DNA of 64,000 nt from an uncultured Lachnospiraceae bacterium (GCA_946414885.1 CAMKQH010000002.1:150741-214740), one strand, 5' to 3'. Positions 18,819-27,991 are shown, counted from the stretch's first letter. Notes: a model not told the origin generated them from the letters alone. Numbers and translations: made by a program.

Positions 18819-18856
18819 GATCATGGATTCGTGCGTTGAATTCATGATCATTTTTT
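18814..18856 (+). terminator. Intrinsic terminator after pepT
   Basis: A 17-bp stem with one G-U pair (18815-18831 with 18839-18855 approximately), a 7-base loop and a run of six T. Confidence 0.85.
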
Positions 18857-18896
18857 ACGTGCCGGAGTGGCGGCGGAAAGGAAGGTAAGTGAAGTT

Positions 18897-19589
18897 ATGA
18901 AAAAATTAGTGGCAGAATTTATCGGTACTTGCGTCCTTGTGGTGTGTGGTTGCGGAACGGCGATGTTGGTTGGGTGTGATGCGGCAAACGGCGGCGGATA
19001 TATCTTGACGGCGCTGGCATTTGGTCTTACCATCGTGGCAATGGCTTACAGCATTGGCAATATTTCCGGATGTCATATTAACCCTGCGGTTTCTCTTGGC
19101 GTGTTGATGACGGGCGGCATGAAGGTTGATGAATTTATTAAGTACGTGGTTGCACAGTGCCTTGGCGCATTGGCGGGCAGTGGAATTCTGGCAGCGATCT
19201 TTGGACTTGGCGGCGTCACCGACGCAACCGGCGGATTTGGTTCCAATGGACTTGGCGGCGTGAGCGGAAGCGCAGTTGCAGGACTTTTGGTTGAGGTTGT
19301 GCTGACCTTTGTCTTTGTAATTGCAATCCTTGGCGTAACTTCAAAGAAGGCAAATCACGGTTCCTTTGCGGGCCTGGTGATCGGTCTGTCCTTGGTACTG
19401 GTACACATTCTTGGCATTGGCCTGACCGGCACGTCCGTGAATCCCGCGAGAAGCCTTGGCCCGGCCATCGTGGCAGCAATCACTGGCAATACGGCACCCA
19501 TCGCGTGCGTATGGGTATTTATTGTTGGACCTTTTGCAGGTGCTGCTCTTGCGGCAGTGACTTATAAGTTTCTTGCAGAAGAAAAATAG
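18897..19589 (+). CDS. Aquaporin, AqpZ-like water channel
   Basis: Major intrinsic protein of 230 residues with six membrane helices and two half-helices bearing HINPAVSLG and SVNPARSLG. The selectivity-filter positions read Phe (ALAFGLTIV), His (LVHILGI), Thr (TSVNPAR) and Arg, the water-specific AqpZ pattern rather than the glycerol pattern. The ATG at 18897 gives the normal MKKLVAEFIGT start; an upstream GTG at 18867 is unlikely. Probably supports osmotic adjustment. Confidence 0.92.
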   Translation: MKKLVAEFIGTCVLVVCGCGTAMLVGCDAANGGGYILTALAFGLTIVAMAYSIGNISGCHINPAVSLGVLMTGGMKVDEFIKYVVAQCLGALAGSGILAAIFGLGGVTDATGGFGSNGLGGVSGSAVAGLLVEVVLTFVFVIAILGVTSKKANHGSFAGLVIGLSLVLVHILGIGLTGTSVNPARSLGPAIVAAITGNTAPIACVWVFIVGPFAGAALAAVTYKFLAEEK

Positions 19590-19631
19590 AACGTTATAAA
19601 AATTTATATATATGACGGAGGGAAATGACAA

Positions 19632-21389
19632 ATGATAGTATGTCCTAAATGTGGAAAAGAGCTTCCGGACGGAACGAAGTTCTGTAGCAAGTGTGGAGCA
19701 AACCTGGCTGAGTTAGCGGCTCAGGCAGCGCCTCAGGATGCAGCGCCCCAGGCAGCAGCACCTCAGGATGCAGCGCCTCAGGCAGCACCTCAGCAGGCAG
19801 CGCCCCAGGCGACACCTCAGCAGGCAGCACCTCAGCAGGCAGCAACACCTCAGGCAGTGCCTCAACAGGCTGCGGCTCAGGACGGTGCGGCTCAGGAAGG
19901 CATGAATGAGAAGAAAAAGAAGATCGTGAAGTTTGCAGCCATTGGCGTGGCAGCATTTGTTTTCCTTTTCCTTGTCATCAGCCTGTTTTCCGGAAATAAG
20001 GGTGGCAAGCATTATGCGATCTATCTGAAGGATAAGGAGCTTACCTATTCTAACTTGAAGGCAAAGGGTTCCTGGCAGATTTCGGAAAAGCTTGCCAAGG
20101 ACAGTGACATCGGTACTTCTTCCCTGATTGGTGAGAGTGATATTTATGAGTGCGTTCTGTCCAAGGACGGCAAGACCATTTTCTTCCCGGACAAGAAGGA
20201 AAGATCTGACAGCGGTACCAATCTGTTCTACAGAAAGGTAAAGAGCAAAAAGGATCCAGTAAAGGTTGATTCCTCCATCGCCGTTTATTACGTAAACGAT
20301 GCATGCAATCTGGTAACTTACCAGAAGACGTCCTCCGATCTTTACCAGTATAAGGTAAAGAAGGAAGAGAAGGAAAAGATTGCTTCCGAAGTATCTGATT
20401 TCAGGGTTTCCGATGACGGCAAGAGGGTTGTATACCGCAAGTCTACTGGAGAAGTTTACGTTTGGAACGGTAAGGAAAGCGAAAAGATTGACAGTGACTC
20501 CTCCCGCGTTAATTCCGTAAACGGCAACGTTGTTTACTATACGAAGGATAACTCCCTTTACAAGAAGAGTGGTTCCAAGGATAAGGAAAAGATCCTTTCC
20601 GACGTAAGCCGCATTCTGTATATCTATGACAGCGGTGAAATTTACTACGTAAAGGCTGACGACAGCGAGAAGAATCTTTACTACTACAATGGTAAGGAAT
20701 CTGAGAAGATCGCTGAGAATTATGCAAGCGTGTCTGGCATTTGCTACAAGACTCCCGTCATTGCGTTTAAGGCAAAGGAATCTGAGAGCAGCAGTAAGGC
20801 TACCGCATACGTTGCAGTAAAGAAGAACGTAGCGGAGTTCGAATTCGAAGACGCATCCGATATCCAGTTCTCTGAGAATGGCAAGACCATCTTCTTTATG
20901 GCTGATCTGTCCAAGGATGGAGACGAGGGCGTGCTTTACAGTGCATCCGTTTCTTCCAAGGGTCTTGGAAAGGCTAACAAGATTGACGAGGACGTATTTA
21001 CCGGCTTCTACGGCGTTACGAACAAGAATAAGGCATATTATTTCAAAGAGTGCAATAAAAAGGGTACTGGCGATTTCTTCTATGACAAGAAGCAGATCGA
21101 TACGGACGTTTACGCATATGGCGTACAGTACTGCGATGATGCAAAGAGGTTTTACTTCCTGACCGATTACAACACCAATAATGGCTCCGGAACCTTGAAG
21201 ACCAGCACCGGCGGCAAGGCCAAGAAGATTGCGGATGACGCATTCATGCCCGTGGCTCTTCCGAATGGATACGTTCTTTATCTGTCTGATTACAGCACCA
21301 AATCCTATAAGGGTGACCTCTACTTCAGCAAGGGTGGAAAGCCCACGAAACTTGATGAGGACGTAAACGTAATACTGAGCTTTGAATAA
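19632..21389 (+). CDS. Zinc-ribbon membrane protein with Gln/Ala/Pro repeats
   Basis: A 585-residue protein. It begins with a zinc ribbon (CPKCGK, CSKCGA), followed by about 60 residues of APQQA-like repeats, a basic stretch, one membrane helix (FAAIGVAAFVFLFLVISLF) and a long extracytoplasmic domain rich in Lys, Ser, Asp and Tyr. The outer domain has recurring units of the type DGKTIFF, KDNSLYKKSG and SGEIYYVK, suggesting a beta-propeller. Function unknown. The next gene has the same head-linker-anchor plan, so they may work together. Confidence 0.85.
   Translation: MIVCPKCGKELPDGTKFCSKCGANLAELAAQAAPQDAAPQAAAPQDAAPQAAPQQAAPQATPQQAAPQQAATPQAVPQQAAAQDGAAQEGMNEKKKKIVKFAAIGVAAFVFLFLVISLFSGNKGGKHYAIYLKDKELTYSNLKAKGSWQISEKLAKDSDIGTSSLIGESDIYECVLSKDGKTIFFPDKKERSDSGTNLFYRKVKSKKDPVKVDSSIAVYYVNDACNLVTYQKTSSDLYQYKVKKEEKEKIASEVSDFRVSDDGKRVVYRKSTGEVYVWNGKESEKIDSDSSRVNSVNGNVVYYTKDNSLYKKSGSKDKEKILSDVSRILYIYDSGEIYYVKADDSEKNLYYYNGKESEKIAENYASVSGICYKTPVIAFKAKESESSSKATAYVAVKKNVAEFEFEDASDIQFSENGKTIFFMADLSKDGDEGVLYSASVSSKGLGKANKIDEDVFTGFYGVTNKNKAYYFKECNKKGTGDFFYDKKQIDTDVYAYGVQYCDDAKRFYFLTDYNTNNGSGTLKTSTGGKAKKIADDAFMPVALPNGYVLYLSDYSTKSYKGDLYFSKGGKPTKLDEDVNVILSFE
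19719..19895 (+). repeat. Coding minisatellite (APQQA-type repeats)
   Basis: Imperfect 15-30 bp repeats around GCAGCRCCTCAG encode Ala-Pro-Gln runs in the linker between zinc ribbon and membrane helix. Confidence 0.8.
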
Positions 21390-21424
21390 TTTGGTGACGT
21401 ACAACAGAGGAGGGAGAGAAAAGC

Positions 21425-22774
21425 ATGTTTTGTACAAACTGTGGAACGCGTTTGGACGATGACGCGTTGTTCTGTCCTAATTGTGGCACGAGGCTAAAAA
21501 CCGTCGAGGAGAAGCCTGAAGAGAAGCCTGAGGAAGCAAAGGCGGAAGAAAAGCCCGCGGAAGAAAAGGCGGAGGAGAAGGCGGAAGAAAAGCCCGCCGA
21601 GAAGCCTGAAGAAAAGAAGCCTGAGGAAGTAAAGGCAGAGGAGAAGGCGGAAGAAAAGCCCGCCGAGAAGCCTGAGGAAAAGAAGCCTGAGGAAGCAAAG
21701 GCAGAAGAGAAGCCCGAGGAAGTAAAGTCCGAGGAGAAGCCGGCACCGGTGCCTCCCGTAATGCCTGCAGCTCCCGTGGCACCGGCGCCTCCCGAGATCC
21801 CTTCGGATGGGAAGACGGATAAAAAGGCAGAGAAAAAGGCGAAGAAGGCAGGACTTCATCCCAAGCCTTCCGGAGGCAAGAAATTCCTTTCCGTTCTGCT
21901 TTGCATCGTGATTTTTGCGGCAACGGTGACGGCTGGTCTGGTTCTGGCACTGCGGATGAGCTGTTCGGGAGCAAATCTGAGAAAAACCTTGGAAAATTTA
22001 GACGTGGCTTCCATCACCATGCCTGACCTGAAAACGAAGGAAGCAGTATCCTTAATGGATTTCCTCGAAAGCACCAGCGGATTTAATTTTGAAAAGACGG
22101 CAGGCATCAAAAAAGCCGATCTCGAGAAGTTCCTGGCAAAGCCGTACGTGGTGGAGCTGTTTACGGATACGGTTGTGGGATACGCCAATTATTTTATGGA
22201 CGGAAAGACACCGGATGCATTTACGAAGAAGGATGCGCTTAAGTTCATTGAAAAGCACAATGATGATCTCTATTCCCTTACGGGATTCTCTTTCGTGTAT
22301 CAGGATCCTTCCACCGGAAAGAGCATGGTGTATGACGTGGACGTGAATAATGCCTTTAAGGATTTGGGCACGGATGAAGTGACGCCCGAATTTTTGGAGA
22401 AGCAGCTCGGCCTTTCCTTTGCACCGTTCAAGTTCGCGCTTTCCTTGATCGGCGTGATCGTATTTGTGGCAGTGGCAGTATTGTTTAGCATTTTGGTTCT
22501 GCTTCTTCACAAGAAGACCAAACACAGCGGATATTCGTTTGTGGGAATGACGATCATCTTGTCCGGCATCGTAATTGCAGGTCTGGCAGGAGCAGGTAAG
22601 CTGATCCTTGGCAAATGGAACAGCACGTTCCTGAACGCTCTGCTTTCGCCGCTTACGACCAACGCGTTGACCATCGGAGGCTGCATTTTTGCACTTGGTT
22701 TCCTGATTTTTGTGATCGGTAGGGGAATCTGCACGGCAAAGGCGAAAAAGAGATTAAAGCAGGCTGAAGCATAA
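21425..22774 (+). CDS. Zinc-ribbon membrane protein with Glu/Lys/Pro repeats
   Basis: A 449-residue protein starting with a zinc ribbon (CTNCGT, CPNCGT). About 90 residues of EEKPEE/KAEEK repeats follow, then a Pro-rich hinge and a basic stretch. The first membrane helix (LSVLLCIVIFAATVTAGLVLA) leads to an outer domain of about 150 residues, and three more helices end the protein. The start follows GGAGGGAGAG. It lies 35 bases after the related preceding gene. No enzyme motif was seen; function unknown. Confidence 0.85.
   Translation: MFCTNCGTRLDDDALFCPNCGTRLKTVEEKPEEKPEEAKAEEKPAEEKAEEKAEEKPAEKPEEKKPEEVKAEEKAEEKPAEKPEEKKPEEAKAEEKPEEVKSEEKPAPVPPVMPAAPVAPAPPEIPSDGKTDKKAEKKAKKAGLHPKPSGGKKFLSVLLCIVIFAATVTAGLVLALRMSCSGANLRKTLENLDVASITMPDLKTKEAVSLMDFLESTSGFNFEKTAGIKKADLEKFLAKPYVVELFTDTVVGYANYFMDGKTPDAFTKKDALKFIEKHNDDLYSLTGFSFVYQDPSTGKSMVYDVDVNNAFKDLGTDEVTPEFLEKQLGLSFAPFKFALSLIGVIVFVAVAVLFSILVLLLHKKTKHSGYSFVGMTIILSGIVIAGLAGAGKLILGKWNSTFLNALLSPLTTNALTIGGCIFALGFLIFVIGRGICTAKAKKRLKQAEA
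21511..21750 (+). repeat. Coding minisatellite (KPEEKKPEE-type repeats)
   Basis: Purine-rich repeats encode Glu/Lys/Pro runs. A larger unit of about 22 codons (AEEKAEEKPAEKPEEKKPEE) occurs twice in succession, differing by a few bases. Confidence 0.8.
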
Positions 22775-22812
22775 GCGGATTGGCTTGCGGGAGAGATATG
22801 TTATGAATCACA

Positions 22813-22859
22813 AAGGTCCCATGAAACTTCCTATAAGGGAGTTTTATGGGACTTTTTTT
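22813..22859 (+). terminator. Intrinsic terminator after the zinc-ribbon pair
   Basis: A long imperfect hairpin pairs AAGGTCCCATGAAACT with AGTTTTATGGGACTTT and ends in seven T. Confidence 0.88.
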
Positions 22860-22929
22860 GCGCTAAGATAATCTCAAGCAAAGCAAAGGAAATAAAGTTG
22901 GCAATAGAAGTGCAAAGGAGGATTAGCGC

Positions 22930-23313
22930 ATGGAAAAGAGAAAGGCATCCGTAATGGGAAGAGTGTTGCTGGTGGTGTTGGGAGTGGCGTTCCTGATCCT
23001 TTGTTTGGGAGTGACGGCCTCCGCCAGAGGCAGGAAGCTGGCGCGGGAGGAGAGACAAAAGCAATATCTGGAAAGTAAGGAGACGGTAGTCCGGGAGATC
23101 CGGGAATACCTGGGAAAGAAAGGCTATCCTAGCAGCGGCGTGACGCTGACCAAGAGGGAGTTTGGGGAGGATGAGGAAGAATACAGGCTCACGGTACACC
23201 ATGGGAGAATGGAGCATTTGAGCCAGGAGGAGCGCGACGCGCTGACCGAGGAATTGTCGGGCTTTGCCAGCGGTTTCGGGCAGGATGCGGTCATGCTTGT
23301 GACAATCAGATAA
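22930..23313 (+). CDS. Small membrane-anchored or secreted protein, unknown
   Basis: A 127-residue protein. A basic start is followed by one hydrophobic segment (VLLVVLGVAFLILCLGVTASARG), which could be an uncleaved anchor or a signal peptide, and then a charged soluble domain rich in Glu and Arg. The start has AAAGGAGGA upstream. I recognise no family. It stands alone between a terminator and the next promoter. Confidence 0.75.
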   Translation: MEKRKASVMGRVLLVVLGVAFLILCLGVTASARGRKLAREERQKQYLESKETVVREIREYLGKKGYPSSGVTLTKREFGEDEEEYRLTVHHGRMEHLSQEERDALTEELSGFASGFGQDAVMLVTIR

Positions 23314-23337
23314 AACGAGGATTTGTAAAAGAACTAC

Positions 23338-23366
23338 GTGACATTTGCCGTCAAATGGGGTATACT
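23338..23366 (+). promoter_or_regulatory. Sigma-A promoter of the DUF1653-like gene
   Basis: GTGACA (23338-23343), a 17-base spacer and TATACT (23361-23366). This placement rules out the in-frame TTG at 23345 as a start. Confidence 0.7.
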
Positions 23367-23410
23367 ATCTGAAAGGGCGTTTTGCCGCGCTGCTTAAGGA
23401 GGAAAAGGCA

Positions 23411-24049
23411 ATGTCATATGTTCCAAGACCCCAAGAGATTTATAAACATTTCAAAGGAAACCTATATCAGATCATTACGGTGGCAGAGCATTCCGAAACC
23501 GGGGAAAAGCTGGTAATCTACCAGGCCCTGTACGGAGATTTTAAGATTTATGCAAGGGAGCTCGGCATGTTTACCAGTAAGGTGGACAGGAGTAAGTATC
23601 CTAACGCCGCGCAGGAATATCGTTTTGAACTGCAGAACGTGCAGGCGAGCCAACCTGCTCCGCAGAGCGTGCAGAACGTGCAGGCGAACCGGCAGGCTCC
23701 GCAGGCCGCTCAGGCAAATCAGTGGAGCGTGCAGAACGCACAGACGGAGCGGCAGGCTACACAGGCCGCGCGGGCAAGTCAGCCGGCTTCGGCGTCCGTC
23801 ATGAATGAAGTGACGGAGGCGGAAGCGAATCTGGATCCCCTGATCCTGGAATTTCTGGATGCAGATGATTACGAGGCTAAGCTCAATGTTCTGGCCGCAT
23901 TGCATCACCGCATCACGGATGACATGATCACGATCATGGCCGTGGCCAGTGACGTGGAAGTAGAGGAGGGCGATCTGGAAGACCGTTACACTCAGTTGCG
24001 AAACTGCCTGCTGACCTTGGAAAAATATGAAAGCAGCCGCGTGAGATGA
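23411..24049 (+). CDS. DUF1653-like protein with Gln/Ala linker
   Basis: A 212-residue cytoplasmic protein. Residues 1-70 resemble DUF1653 (RPQEIYKHFKGNLYQIITVA, then VIYQALYGDFKIYARELGMF). About 55 residues of VQNVQANRQAPQ-like repeats follow, and an acidic helical C-terminal domain (LDPLILEFLDADDYEAKLNV) ends the protein. DUF1653 has no established biochemical role that I know of. The start ATG 23411 has AAGGAGG upstream. The next three genes follow closely and may be co-transcribed. Confidence 0.82.
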   Translation: MSYVPRPQEIYKHFKGNLYQIITVAEHSETGEKLVIYQALYGDFKIYARELGMFTSKVDRSKYPNAAQEYRFELQNVQASQPAPQSVQNVQANRQAPQAAQANQWSVQNAQTERQATQAARASQPASASVMNEVTEAEANLDPLILEFLDADDYEAKLNVLAALHHRITDDMITIMAVASDVEVEEGDLEDRYTQLRNCLLTLEKYESSRVR

Positions 24050-24092
24050 CGTAGGGTTCCTGAAGGTGAAGAGCCGGAAAGGAGCTGGAAGC

Positions 24093-25055
24093 ATGGCAAA
24101 GTCATTGACGGATAAGATGGTGATCGGAGTATCCTCCAGGGCGCTGTTTGACCTGAGCGCGGAGAATCACATTTTTGAGACGGAAGGGACGGAGAGCTAT
24201 TGCCGGTATCAGGTTGAGCATGAAAATGACGTGCTGAAGCCGGGACCGGGGTTTGAACTGATCCGCTCATTGCTCACGCTGAACCAGGTAAAGCCTGGCA
24301 GGGAGCTTGTGGAAGTGATCGTTATGTCGAGAAACAGTCCGGATACTTCCCTGCGCGTGTTTAATGCCATACGGCATTACGGGCTCCCCATCACGAGGGC
24401 CGTTCTTGCCAGCGGGGCTTCCCTTGCGCCTTATCTCAACGCATTTCATACGGATCTGTTTTTGTCCGCCTGCGAGGATGACGTGCAGTCGGCCGTGGAC
24501 AGCGGGATCGCGGGCGGCATCATCTGCACGGAGCACGTGATGAAGGTGAAGGCCTTTCCCGACGCGCAAAGAGAGCCGGCGAGGATCCGCATCGCGTTTG
24601 ACGGGGATGCCGTGCTTTTTACGGACGAGTCGGAGCAGATCTTTCAGGAAAAAGGCTTGAAGGCCTTTGAAGAAAATGAGAGTAACTTGGCGAAGACGCC
24701 GCTTCAGGAGGGGCCTTTTGCAAATTTCCTGAGAAAGCTGTCAGACCTGCAGCGGGAGCTTGGCGTGGAGGATTGCCCGATCCGCACGGCGCTTGTTACC
24801 GCAAGGAGCGCGCCGGCGCATGAGAGAGTGATACGGACCCTGAGGGCATGGAACGTCAGGGTGGATGAGGCGTTCTTCCTGGGAGGCCTGGAGAAAAAAG
24901 AGATCCTGCGGGCTTTTGGAGCCCAGATCTTCTTTGACGACCAATCCATTCACACCATGAGCGCGTCGCAGGCAGTACCAGCAGCAAGGGTGCCTTATCG
25001 AAACAGAAAGAGACCACTTACGTCGAATGAAGAAACAAACGTCAAAACAGGATGA
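24093..25055 (+). CDS. Cytosolic 5'-nucleotidase
   Basis: A 320-residue protein resembling the 5'-nucleotidase family PF06189, which removes phosphate from nucleoside monophosphates. Recognisable stretches are VIGVSSRALFDLSAEN at the start, SRNSPDTSLRVFNAI, an acidic FDGDAVLFTDESE motif typical of HAD-like catalysis, and AFFLGGLEKKEILRAFGA near the end. The ATG at 24093 follows AAGGAG; the upstream GTG at 24066 is not favoured. Its 3' end overlaps mutY by 29 bases, so the two are translationally linked, perhaps reflecting nucleotide-pool and repair functions. Confidence 0.85.
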   Translation: MAKSLTDKMVIGVSSRALFDLSAENHIFETEGTESYCRYQVEHENDVLKPGPGFELIRSLLTLNQVKPGRELVEVIVMSRNSPDTSLRVFNAIRHYGLPITRAVLASGASLAPYLNAFHTDLFLSACEDDVQSAVDSGIAGGIICTEHVMKVKAFPDAQREPARIRIAFDGDAVLFTDESEQIFQEKGLKAFEENESNLAKTPLQEGPFANFLRKLSDLQRELGVEDCPIRTALVTARSAPAHERVIRTLRAWNVRVDEAFFLGGLEKKEILRAFGAQIFFDDQSIHTMSASQAVPAARVPYRNRKRPLTSNEETNVKTG

Positions 25056-26181
25056 GATTTTAGAAAATCTTAAGGAAGAATTTAGCTTAGAAGCGTTAAA
25101 ATGCATTCCCAAGTCGCTACTGAAATGGTATGATGGTAACAGACGGATTTTGCCGTGGCGGGAAGAACCGACGCCTTATCGGGTCTGGGTTTCGGAGATC
25201 ATGCTCCAACAGACCAGGGTGGAGGCGGTGAAGCCTTATTATGAAAGGTTTATGCGTGCGTTGCCAGAGGTGGCGGCGCTCTCGGAAGCACCGGAGGAAA
25301 CCTTGCTAAAGCTTTGGGAAGGGCTTGGATATTATAATCGCGTCAGAAATCTGCAAAAGGCTGCCCGCGTGGTGATGGAACGCCACGGCGGGAAGATGCC
25401 TGCGGACTATGACGCGCTTTTGGCGCTTCCGGGGATTGGAAATTATACGGCCGGCGCCATAGCGTCCATTGCCTTTGGGATTCCGAAGCCGGCGGTGGAC
25501 GGAAACGTGCTCCGGGTTCTTGCAAGGGTGCGCGCGGACGGCCGGTGTATTTCGGAGGAGAAGGTCCGCAGGGCCGTGGAGGCAGAGCTGGAGAAGGCAA
25601 TGCCCAAGGACCGTCCCGGTGATTTTAATCAGGCGATGATGGAGATTGGCGCCTGCGTATGCGTGCCAAATGGGCAACCTCATTGTGAGCAGTGCCCGCT
25701 TGCCGTGATCTGTAAGGCGCGCGAGGAAGGAACCGTTCTTAGCTATCCGCGAAAAGAGGCCAAGAAGGCGCGAACGGCGGAGGAAAAGACGGTGCTTGTG
25801 ATCAGGGATGAAGGGAGAGTGGCGCTGCGTAAGCGTCCGGCCAAGGGCTTGCTCGCGGGGATGTACGAGTTTCCCTGCCTTCCCGGAAAGATCTCTGAAC
25901 GAGAAGTGATAAAATACCTGTCGGAAAATGGCATGAAGGTGCTGAGGATCCTTCCCATGGGTGAGACGAAACATGTCTTTACGCATAAGGAGTGGCACAT
26001 GCAGGGCTTTCAGATCAGAGTGGACGAATTGGAGAAAAACGCGTCAGGCGGTTCGGGAGACTGGATCTATGTTGAACCTTGGGAGACAAGGGAGAATTAT
26101 CCGATCCCATCCGCATATGAGTTTTACGCGAAGGCCCTGTCCATGATCCGCGGGAAAAATAGATTTTTGGAGGACAAATGA
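25027..26181 (+). CDS. mutY: A/G-specific adenine DNA glycosylase
   Basis: Removes adenine opposite 8-oxoguanine. The 384-residue protein has the catalytic Glu region SEIMLQQTRV, the helix-hairpin-helix LPGIGNYTAGAIASIAFG, the catalytic Asp in PAVDGNVLRV and an iron-sulfur cluster loop. The loop Cys are spaced C-x7-C-x2-C-x5-C (CVPNGQPHCEQCPLAVIC), one residue longer at the first gap than in E. coli. A NUDIX-like C-terminal domain (RKRPAKGLLAGMYEFP) recognises the oxidised base. It starts inside the nucleotidase gene. Confidence 0.95.
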   Translation: MKKQTSKQDEILENLKEEFSLEALKCIPKSLLKWYDGNRRILPWREEPTPYRVWVSEIMLQQTRVEAVKPYYERFMRALPEVAALSEAPEETLLKLWEGLGYYNRVRNLQKAARVVMERHGGKMPADYDALLALPGIGNYTAGAIASIAFGIPKPAVDGNVLRVLARVRADGRCISEEKVRRAVEAELEKAMPKDRPGDFNQAMMEIGACVCVPNGQPHCEQCPLAVICKAREEGTVLSYPRKEAKKARTAEEKTVLVIRDEGRVALRKRPAKGLLAGMYEFPCLPGKISEREVIKYLSENGMKVLRILPMGETKHVFTHKEWHMQGFQIRVDELEKNASGGSGDWIYVEPWETRENYPIPSAYEFYAKALSMIRGKNRFLEDK

Positions 26182-26182
26182 A

Positions 26183-27217
26183 ATGAAGCTTTTATCTATT
26201 GCCATCCCTTGTTATAATTCGGAAGGGTACATGGCAAAGTGCATTGAATCCCTGCTTGTGGGAGGGGAGGAGGTGGAGATCCTGATCGTGGACGATGGTT
26301 CCGCGAAGGACCGGACGGCACAGATCGCAGATGAATATGCCGCAAAATATCCTTCCATCATCAAGGCAATCCACAAGGAAAACGGAGGCCACGGTTCCGC
26401 GGTCAACTCGGGGATCGATCACGCAACGGGATTGTATTTTAAGGTGGTTGACAGCGATGACTGGGTGAAAAAGGATGCCTACCTGAAAATATTGGAAAAG
26501 CTTCACGAGTTTTCCGGGGAGCAGGAACCCCTGGACATGATGATCAGTAACTTTGTCTATGACAAGGAAGGCGCAAAAAAGAAGAAGGTCATGCAGTATC
26601 GCAAGATCCTTCCGGAAGGCCAGGTGTTCACCTGGAATGATTGTCATCATTTCTCAAAGGGTCATTACATTCTGATGCATTCCGTGATCTTTAGGACGCA
26701 GCTTTTGAAGGATTGCGGCATCCGTTTGCCGGAGCATACGTTTTACGTAGATAATCTTTACGTGTTTGAACCGCTGCCGTACGTAAAGAGAATGTATTAC
26801 CTGAACGTGAATTTTTACCGCTATTACATAGGACGCGCAGACCAGTCGGTGAATGAGTCCGTCATGATCTCGAGAGTGGACCAGCAGGTGCGCGTCAACA
26901 AAATCATGATCGATTACATGGTTGCCCACAGGCAGGAGATCATGCCCAACAAGAGGCTGTATCAGTACATGAGAAGCTACCTGGAGATCATCATGGCGGT
27001 TTCCTCCATTATTCTGATCCGGTCGGAAACGGATGAGAATCTGGAAAAGAAGAAAGAATTGTGGAGATATTTCAAGGAGAAGGATAAGAACGGAAAGCTT
27101 TATCATTATATCCGCAGCGGATTCCTTGGCATCTTGCTTCACCTTCCGGGAAAGCCGGGTAGGAAATTCTGCGTGGGATTCTATCATATCGTGCAGAAGA
27201 TCTTTAAGTTTAACTAA
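26183..27217 (+). CDS. Family 2 glycosyltransferase
   Basis: GT-A fold transferase of 344 residues. The N-terminal nucleotide-sugar site includes AIPCYNSEGYM, VDDGSAKDRT and the DxD-type VDSDDW; NGGHGSAVNSGI is the usual acceptor-side loop. No membrane helix is evident, so it probably acts at the cytoplasmic face on a lipid or wall polysaccharide precursor; donor and acceptor are unknown. Its ATG lies two bases beyond the mutY stop, so they share a transcript ending at the following terminator. Confidence 0.9.
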   Translation: MKLLSIAIPCYNSEGYMAKCIESLLVGGEEVEILIVDDGSAKDRTAQIADEYAAKYPSIIKAIHKENGGHGSAVNSGIDHATGLYFKVVDSDDWVKKDAYLKILEKLHEFSGEQEPLDMMISNFVYDKEGAKKKKVMQYRKILPEGQVFTWNDCHHFSKGHYILMHSVIFRTQLLKDCGIRLPEHTFYVDNLYVFEPLPYVKRMYYLNVNFYRYYIGRADQSVNESVMISRVDQQVRVNKIMIDYMVAHRQEIMPNKRLYQYMRSYLEIIMAVSSIILIRSETDENLEKKKELWRYFKEKDKNGKLYHYIRSGFLGILLHLPGKPGRKFCVGFYHIVQKIFKFN

Positions 27218-27231
27218 GGAAAAGAATAAAG

Positions 27232-27272
27232 AAAGACCAGTGCCTGGGTTCCCGGGCGCTGGTCTTTTTTGA
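27232..27272. terminator. Bidirectional terminator between convergent genes
   Basis: A GC-rich stem (27234-27248 with 27251-27265) has T's on its right side and A's on its left, serving the glycosyltransferase and the converging minus-strand PAP2 gene. Confidence 0.85.
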
Positions 27273-27279
27273 TCGAAAA

Positions 27280-27963
27280 CTATTTATGATATGCCAACAA
27301 TTCTCTCTTGTAGATTAGTACGTACATTACGGCGGCCAGACCAAGTGCGGTCAACACGTCAAAGAAGGAATGCTGCTTGATGAACATGGTGGAAAGGATG
27401 ATGGACAATGCCAACGTAAGGGAGGCGTTTTTCAGCAGCTTGTGATTCTCAAATGCCTTGCTCTTGGCGATGGCGAAATGTGCGCCTAAGGAATTGTACA
27501 CGTGGATGCTGGGCCAAAGGTTTGTGGGCGTGTCCGACTGCCACAGGGCGGCGATCATTCTCGTGAACACGTTGTCCCTGGGCATGACCGCAGGCCGCAG
27601 CTGGTGGCCGTTGGGCATGATCGTGGAGATCAATAGGAACAGCGTCATGCCGGTAAAGAGGAAGGCCAGGCACCGGTAATAATCTCTCTTCGTCTCGTCC
27701 TTGAAAAACAAGGCCAATACCGTAACGGATACGTAGGCAAACCAGGCGAGATAGGGGATGATGAAGATCTCCAGGAAGGGGATGCGGTCATCAATTCCCA
27801 TGTGGATCACGCGGAACTGCGTGGTCACGGTGTCCTCTAAGTGACTCCACCAGGTCATGTAAAATAACATGTATGCAAATAGAGGAAGCAAGTGCCTGTA
27901 CTGTTGCCAAAACTTTTGGCGGTTTGTCTTCTCGTGGATCAATTGTATAATCTTTTCTTTCAT
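27280..27963 (-). CDS. PAP2 superfamily membrane phosphatase
   Basis: A 227-residue polytopic protein with about six membrane helices. The PAP2 acid-phosphatase motifs appear in reduced form: PSIHVYN for PSGH, and HSFFD for the final His-x3-Asp. Family members remove phosphate from undecaprenyl pyrophosphate, phosphatidic acid or similar lipids; the longer helix pattern also recalls inositol-phosphotransferase relatives. I start at ATG 27963, with GGAG 11 bases upstream. It is the only clear protein gene on the minus strand. Confidence 0.85.
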   Translation of the reverse strand: MKEKIIQLIHEKTNRQKFWQQYRHLLPLFAYMLFYMTWWSHLEDTVTTQFRVIHMGIDDRIPFLEIFIIPYLAWFAYVSVTVLALFFKDETKRDYYRCLAFLFTGMTLFLLISTIMPNGHQLRPAVMPRDNVFTRMIAALWQSDTPTNLWPSIHVYNSLGAHFAIAKSKAFENHKLLKNASLTLALSIILSTMFIKQHSFFDVLTALGLAAVMYVLIYKRELLAYHK

Positions 27964-27991
27964 GCTTATTCTCACTCCAAATCTAGCGATT

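Noticed and set aside
19713..21437. Minus-strand open frame of 574 codons
   Set aside because: Shadow of the zinc-ribbon gene; its Leu/Arg/Cys-rich tail is only the complement of the repeat linker.
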